Below, piece after piece: positions 60,294-64,000 of a stretch of DNA of 64,000 nucleotides. How positions within the stretch are numbered: the first letter of the stretch is position 1; every line of letters begins with the position of its first letter. Source of the DNA: Allochromatium humboldtianum (GTDB lineage Bacteria; Pseudomonadota; Gammaproteobacteria; Chromatiales; Chromatiaceae); NCBI RefSeq assembly GCF_013385175.1, contig NZ_JABZEO010000010.1, positions 1 to 64,000 of the forward strand, written 5' to 3'. The notes under the pieces were generated by a model that had not been told where the DNA came from, made no database searches, and worked only from the letters and a program-made list of their open reading frames with translations. The position numbers were made by a program, and so were the translations under genes.

Positions 60294-60941
60294 CTATGGC
60301 GGCCGGCGCAGACGCGCGATCAAGCGTGGCAGGAACAGCAGCGCCGCCAGGAGCGCCAGCGCGATCAGCCCCTTCCGGATCAGCCCCTCCCCGCCGGCGA
60401 TCGCCTCGCGCCCGGCATAGCCCAGCCAGGTGTAGGCGAGCGCGCCCGGCAGCATGCAGACGGCGGTCGCAAGCAGATACTGTCCGAACGGCAGGCGCGT
60501 CAGCCCCAGGGCGTAGTTGAGCAGGTTGAAGGGAAAGAGCGGCACCAGCCGGGTGAAGGCGACGAAGCGCCAGCCCTCGGCCTCGACGCCCTGGATCAGG
60601 CGCTTGAGCAGCCCCCCGGCGCGACCCTGGACCCAGTCGGCCGCCAGATAGCGCGCCGCCAGAAAGGCGAGCGCCGCGCCCAGGGTCGCCCCAGTCAGGT
60701 TGATGAGGGTGCCCCAGAGCGGGCCGAAGAGCGCGCCGCCTGCCAGGGTCAGCAGAGAGCCCGGCAGGAACAGCAGCGTGGCGACCGTATAGAACGCGAT
60801 GAAGATCAGGGGGCCGGCCAGCCCGGCGCTCGCGACCCAGTGTTCCAGCGTCCGGACATCGAGGCCCCCGCCCAGACTCAGGGCCAGGACGATCCCCGCG
60901 ACCAGCAGCAGGGCCAGCAGGAGACGGACCCGGCCCTTCAT
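60294..60941 (-). CDS. TVP38/TMEM64 (VTT-domain) membrane protein
   Basis: A 215-residue DedA-superfamily VTT protein. It has a first helix (LLLALLLVAGIVLALSLGG), the conserved core FLPGSLLTLAGGALFGPLWGTLINLTGATLGAAL, and RLVPLFPFNLLNYALGLTRLPFG. Likely lipid scramblase-like; the role here is unknown. The start codon overlaps the stop of the frame-shifted tail of the upstream sterol-desaturase-like gene (ATGA). Confidence 0.88.
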   Translation of the reverse strand: MKGRVRLLLALLLVAGIVLALSLGGGLDVRTLEHWVASAGLAGPLIFIAFYTVATLLFLPGSLLTLAGGALFGPLWGTLINLTGATLGAALAFLAARYLAADWVQGRAGGLLKRLIQGVEAEGWRFVAFTRLVPLFPFNLLNYALGLTRLPFGQYLLATAVCMLPGALAYTWLGYAGREAIAGGEGLIRKGLIALALLAALLFLPRLIARLRRPP

Positions 60942-61049
60942 GTCCGATCCTCCGGCGTCTTCCAGGCGCGGCGGTTGATCGCATAGTCCGTCACCGCGCC
61001 CCGGAACGGCAGCTGCAGCATCCCCAGCAGCCCGCTGACCTGACGCGGG
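60938..61049 (-). other. Out-of-frame tail of the sterol-desaturase-like gene
   Basis: In the frame shifted by one base, coding continues past the present stop (RDPRQVSGLLGMLQLPFRGA, then TDYAINRRAWK) to a TGA overlapping the VTT ATG. This looks like the original C-terminus, separated by one inserted base near 61060. Confidence 0.65.
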
Positions 61050-61796
61050 TCACGCGCGTCCGATGCCAAGGGTCATGCCGGCATGGCCGCCGCGCGGCTG
61101 GTCGCGATAGGTACCGAAGAGCCGGTCCCACAGCGACAGGTTGAAACCGAAGTTGGAGTTGGCCTCGTCGGCGGCGACCGAGTGATGCACCCGATGCATG
61201 TCCGGCGTGACCAGTAGCCGGCGCAGGCGTCGGTCCAGCCGCTCGGGCAGGTGCACATTGCCGTGATTGAACATGGCCATGGCGTTGAGGATGACCTCGA
61301 ACAGGATCACGGCCACCACGGATGGCCCCAACACCAGGATGGCGGCGAACTTGATCAACATCGAGAGCAGGATCTCGATGGGGTGGAAGCGTGCTCCGGT
61401 GGTCAGGTCGTAGTCCAGGTCGGCATGGTGGACGCGATGCAGTCGCCAGAGCACGGGTACGGCGTGGAAGAAGACGTGTTGCGCCCAGATCACCAGATCC
61501 AGGGCGACGATGGCCAGCCCCAACTCGACTCCAGCCGGCAGCGTGACCTGATTGAGCAGACCCCAGCCCCGGCCGGCGGCGGTTGCCGACAGTCCCACGG
61601 CCGCGACCGGAAACACCAGCCGCAGCAGCAGCGTATTGAGCGCCACCAGCCCCAGGTTGGCGCTCCAGCGCCGGGGCTTGGAGACAGTGAGCACCCGCCG
61701 TGGAGCGCGCAACTCCCACAGCGCCATGGCGGCGAAGATGGCGAAAAAGGCCGTGAGCCGGATAACCGGCTCGTGGGTTTGGATGAAGCTATCCAC
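61050..61796 (-). CDS. Sterol desaturase/fatty-acid hydroxylase family protein, 3' end frameshifted
   Basis: A 248-residue membrane di-iron protein. The histidine boxes are intact: HVFFHAVPVLWRLHRVHH, then HPIE, FNHGNVHLP, and HRVHHS. The open frame stops after TLGIGRA. Removing one G in ATCGGACG (about 61060) restores another 40 codons that end exactly at the next gene, so a frameshift is likely. All catalytic boxes precede it, so the short form may be active. Family members hydroxylate or desaturate lipids; the substrate is unknown. Confidence 0.85.
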   Translation of the reverse strand: MDSFIQTHEPVIRLTAFFAIFAAMALWELRAPRRVLTVSKPRRWSANLGLVALNTLLLRLVFPVAAVGLSATAAGRGWGLLNQVTLPAGVELGLAIVALDLVIWAQHVFFHAVPVLWRLHRVHHADLDYDLTTGARFHPIEILLSMLIKFAAILVLGPSVVAVILFEVILNAMAMFNHGNVHLPERLDRRLRRLLVTPDMHRVHHSVAADEANSNFGFNLSLWDRLFGTYRDQPRGGHAGMTLGIGRA

Positions 61797-62362
61797 GCCG
61801 GTCGACCTCCGGGAATGCGGTGATGGATGTGGGCCGGGATGGTGTCAGATCACGCCCGATCTTTCAACTCATTGGTTGAATATTCTCCTGTGTCCCATCA
61901 CTACCTGGCCTAGACCCAACAGTCGTGTCATGAGCCGCCATTTCGTGAGAAGCCAATAACGGCGCGGCCTGTCGGAAAACAGTTGATTTCCGACAAGGAA
62001 TCGATGTCTCGATATTAGAGTTGTTCCGATCGCTAAGGCATTGAATGTATAAAGTTTTTTGATATGCTTTGAATTTCGATTTTGGCTTATGTCGGACAAT
62101 TGGGCATTTTTACGACTTAAAATGTGTAAAACGAGCCCCTTTGATTTATGCCATATGTTTGAATTTTAAGAACAAATCAATCGGTACAACTCTATTTGAT
62201 CGCTTAACCTGCTCAAAAAGTGCGCGGAAAACCATGTCGGAAACCGTCGCCAGCCGGAAACCCGCTACAAATGGTTTTCCGACCGCCAAATGGCGGAATG
62301 GCGGTTCATGACATGACGGCTTGTTCTACCTCGATTTAAAAATACCATCAGCGGGATGGTGT
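61797..62362. other. AT-rich gene-free region with GTCGGAAA palindromes
   Basis: About 565 bases, AT-rich from 61860 to 62340, with no convincing gene. It has TGTCGGAAA-N8-TTTCCGACA at 61970-61995, a second GTCGGAAA...TTTTCCGAC pair at about 62234-62282, and CCGCC-AAAT-GGCGG at 62283-62296. Base composition unlike the flanks suggests foreign or decayed DNA. Confidence 0.6.
61970..61995. repeat. 9-bp perfect inverted repeat
   Basis: TGTCGGAAA-ACAGTTGA-TTTCCGACA. The arms recur in looser form about 250 bases downstream. Confidence 0.75.
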
Positions 62363-64000
62363 TCAAGGCTCAGGGAGCGGGACGTCCGGTACGGTATCCG
62401 TGCCCGACAGGGCCGCGTCGAGAGCGCCCAGCGCCGCCGGAAAATCGAGCGCCGCCAGCGGCGTGGCCATGGCTTGAACCACCTTGGGTCCATAGTGACG
62501 GCTCAGGCCGGCGTGAAGCTCAGCGAAGAGTTGCCGTGCTGAGCGAGGGCGGTTGGTCGCCAGGGCTTCACGCAGGGCGGCGAGCTGGGCCGGATCCAGC
62601 TCCGCCTCATCATCGACCGGCAGCTCGACCGGCGTCGGCTCGGTCTGAGCCAGCCAGGGATCGGCGGATGCCAGCAGGCGCGCGACCTGCCGCTCGAACG
62701 CCTCCAAGCCGGCTGTGGGTACGGGGCGTGCTTTGTGCAACGCCGTCTCCAGCGCCCGGATCGTCGCCACCAGTTCCACGGCCCCGACATTGGCGGCGAC
62801 CCCGCACAGACGGTGCAGTCGCGCGGCCGCCTCGGTCTCGACCCCCTGTGCCAGATCGGCTCGGACCTGCTCGGGCACGCCGCGCGCCTCGGCGACCAGA
62901 CCGCTCAGCAGTCGCCGGTAGAAAGCGACATCGCCCTGGGTGAGCCGGTCGACATGCGCCGGATCAAGGCCGGCAATGACCGGCAGGGCCGCCACTGGGG
63001 AGTCGTCACCTGAGGCACCCGAAACGCCGGACGTCGCTGCGTCTGCGTCCGGCCCAGCCGTTGGGTGGGGTGCCCAGCGGCTCAGGATCGCTACCAACTG
63101 CTCCAGCTCCACCGGCTTGGGCAACAGCGCATCGACCCCCGCCTCGTGCACCCGTTGTTGCTCTTCCTTGAGCACCCCGGCGGTCACGGCGATCACCGGC
63201 AGTTGAGTCAGACCCAGTTCGCCACGGATGGCGCGGGTGGCGCTCAGACCGTCGAGCACCGGCATCTGCACATCCATCAGCACCGCGTCGAAGTCCTCGG
63301 CCTGGGTTCGCAATTGCTCCATAGCAGCGTGTCCGTCGCCGGCACGGGTCACGCGGGCACCTTGCAGTTCGAGCATCCGCTCCAGGACATCGAGGTTCAG
63401 GGCATTGTCGTCGACAATCAGATAGTGGCCGCCGAGCAGGCGCGAGCCGGCGGCGGTGATCCCGGCCGAGTACAAGGTCGGGATCACAACCGGGTCGGTG
63501 TCCGTGCGCGCGAAGGGCAGTTCAAACCAGAAGCGGCTGCCCACGCCCTCCCGACTCTTGACGCCGATCGCGCCGCCCATGAGTTCGACCATCCGTTTGC
63601 TGATCGCCAGTCCCAGCCCGGTCCCGCCGAAACGACGGCTGATGCCCGAATCGCCCTGATTGAAGGCGGTGAAGAGCTGGGGCAGAACGCTGGGGGCGAT
63701 GCCGACGCCGGTGTCGGTGACGTCGAAACGCAACCGAGCGCCGGTCTCCGACTCATCCAAGGTCCGGAGACTCAGCCTGACCTCGCCCTGGTCGGTAAAC
63801 TTGATGGCATTGCCGATGAGGTTGGTCAGGATCTGTTCCAGGCGCAGGGGATCGCCGACCAAGGCACCGCTGGGCAAGGGCGCAGTATCGATGGCAAAGT
63901 GCAGACCCTTGGCCCGAGCAGTCGGTCCCAGGAGCGATTCGAGCTGTTCGAGCATGGAGGCCAGGAAGAAAGGCCGCGATTCGAGCTGGAGCTTTCCGGC
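62363..64000 (-). CDS. Hybrid histidine kinase, C-terminal part (runs off the window)
   Basis: The visible part of a larger kinase. It has the end of a dimerisation/ATPase domain (ILTNLIGNAIKFTDQG, TDTGVGIAP, RFGGTGLGLAISKRMVELMGG), then a receiver domain (phospho-Asp in DAVLMDVQMPVLDG, Lys in LLPKPVEL). An Hpt domain follows with His in RLHRLCGVAANVGA, where the usual HxLKG is HRLCG. The frame is open to position 64000, so the sensor part lies outside. This is a phosphorelay kinase whose partner is unknown. No connection to the neighbouring sulfur genes is visible. Confidence 0.92.
   Translation of the reverse strand, partial: AGKLQLESRPFFLASMLEQLESLLGPTARAKGLHFAIDTAPLPSGALVGDPLRLEQILTNLIGNAIKFTDQGEVRLSLRTLDESETGARLRFDVTDTGVGIAPSVLPQLFTAFNQGDSGISRRFGGTGLGLAISKRMVELMGGAIGVKSREGVGSRFWFELPFARTDTDPVVIPTLYSAGITAAGSRLLGGHYLIVDDNALNLDVLERMLELQGARVTRAGDGHAAMEQLRTQAEDFDAVLMDVQMPVLDGLSATRAIRGELGLTQLPVIAVTAGVLKEEQQRVHEAGVDALLPKPVELEQLVAILSRWAPHPTAGPDADAATSGVSGASGDDSPVAALPVIAGLDPAHVDRLTQGDVAFYRRLLSGLVAEARGVPEQVRADLAQGVETEAAARLHRLCGVAANVGAVELVATIRALETALHKARPVPTAGLEAFERQVARLLASADPWLAQTEPTPVELPVDDEAELDPAQLAALREALATNRPRSARQLFAELHAGLSRHYGPKVVQAMATPLAALDFPAALGALDAALSGTDTVPDVPLPEP

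Noticed and set aside
60253-60984. A 243-codon frame overlapping the VTT gene on the same strand
   Set aside because: It is an Arg/Gly/Ala-rich shadow of the VTT gene. Only the short piece continuing the sterol-desaturase frame is meaningful.
62069-62311. An 80-codon plus-strand frame in the AT-rich gap
   Set aside because: No ribosome site, no family pattern, and it spans the palindromic repeats.

Overview
The window is GC-rich bacterial DNA with tightly packed, often overlapping genes. The mix of genes suggests a gammaproteobacterium, most likely a purple sulfur bacterium (Chromatiaceae). It carries many rhodaneses, DsrE-like proteins, a TauE/SafE exporter, a membrane molybdoenzyme, multihaem cytochromes and a full arsenic island. 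The taxonomic call is inference; no rRNA or photosynthesis gene is present.

Positions 1-12.4 kb are one end of an integrative element. A 3' half of tRNA-Pro(GGG) lies beside a P4-type tyrosine integrase, followed by a RES/Xre toxin-antitoxin pair. Then comes a minus-strand DNA-metabolism block like that of SXT/R391-type elements: primase, RadC, VWA protein, DUF3150-type protein, WGR-like protein, CobS-like AAA ATPase, YqaJ-type exonuclease, RecT/Bet and SSB. Most of these genes have their own GC-rich hairpin leader, and four leaders place the Shine-Dalgarno sequence inside a hairpin that abuts the ATG.

Positions 12.9-29.4 kb hold a fifteen-gene minus-strand operon around a Tat-exported molybdopterin oxidoreductase (FeS subunit, NrfD-like anchor, catalytic subunit, TorD chaperone). 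It continues with a GT4 glycosyltransferase, a methylglyoxal-synthase-fold protein, a polyferredoxin, a monohaem cytochrome, a double Mrp ATPase, a HisA-like TIM barrel, a Cys-less rhodanese, a pentahaem cytochrome and a three-gene sensor (PhnD-like binding protein, histidine kinase, sigma-54 response regulator). Upstream of the first gene are two matching palindromes and a candidate -24/-12 promoter, so the operon probably controls itself through its own sigma-54 activator. I cannot assign the substrate; this is the best candidate for an undescribed system.

Positions 29.5-34.1 kb hold a chemoreceptor, a PstS-like binding protein, an ECF sigma factor and moaA. Positions 34.1-34.8 kb hold gene remnants, including the end of a porin. 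Positions 34.8-45.0 kb are a plus-strand run: beta-lactamase-fold protein, tandem rhodanese, FmdE-like protein, TauE/SafE exporter, CDF metal exporter, DsbB, two small rhodaneses and an RND pump.

Positions 45.1-55.7 kb are an arsenic island with two ArsR, two ArsP-like permeases, an MFS transporter, two thioredoxin-linked arsenate reductases, two thioredoxin-like proteins, a CcdA-like protein, Acr3, ArsD and ArsA. Positions 55.8-61.8 kb (minus) hold DoxX, an unknown protein, a cysteine desulfurase, a Cys/Met-metabolism PLP enzyme, two DsrE-like proteins, a VTT membrane protein and a sterol-desaturase-like protein with a probable 3' frameshift. After an AT-rich gap the window ends inside a hybrid histidine kinase.
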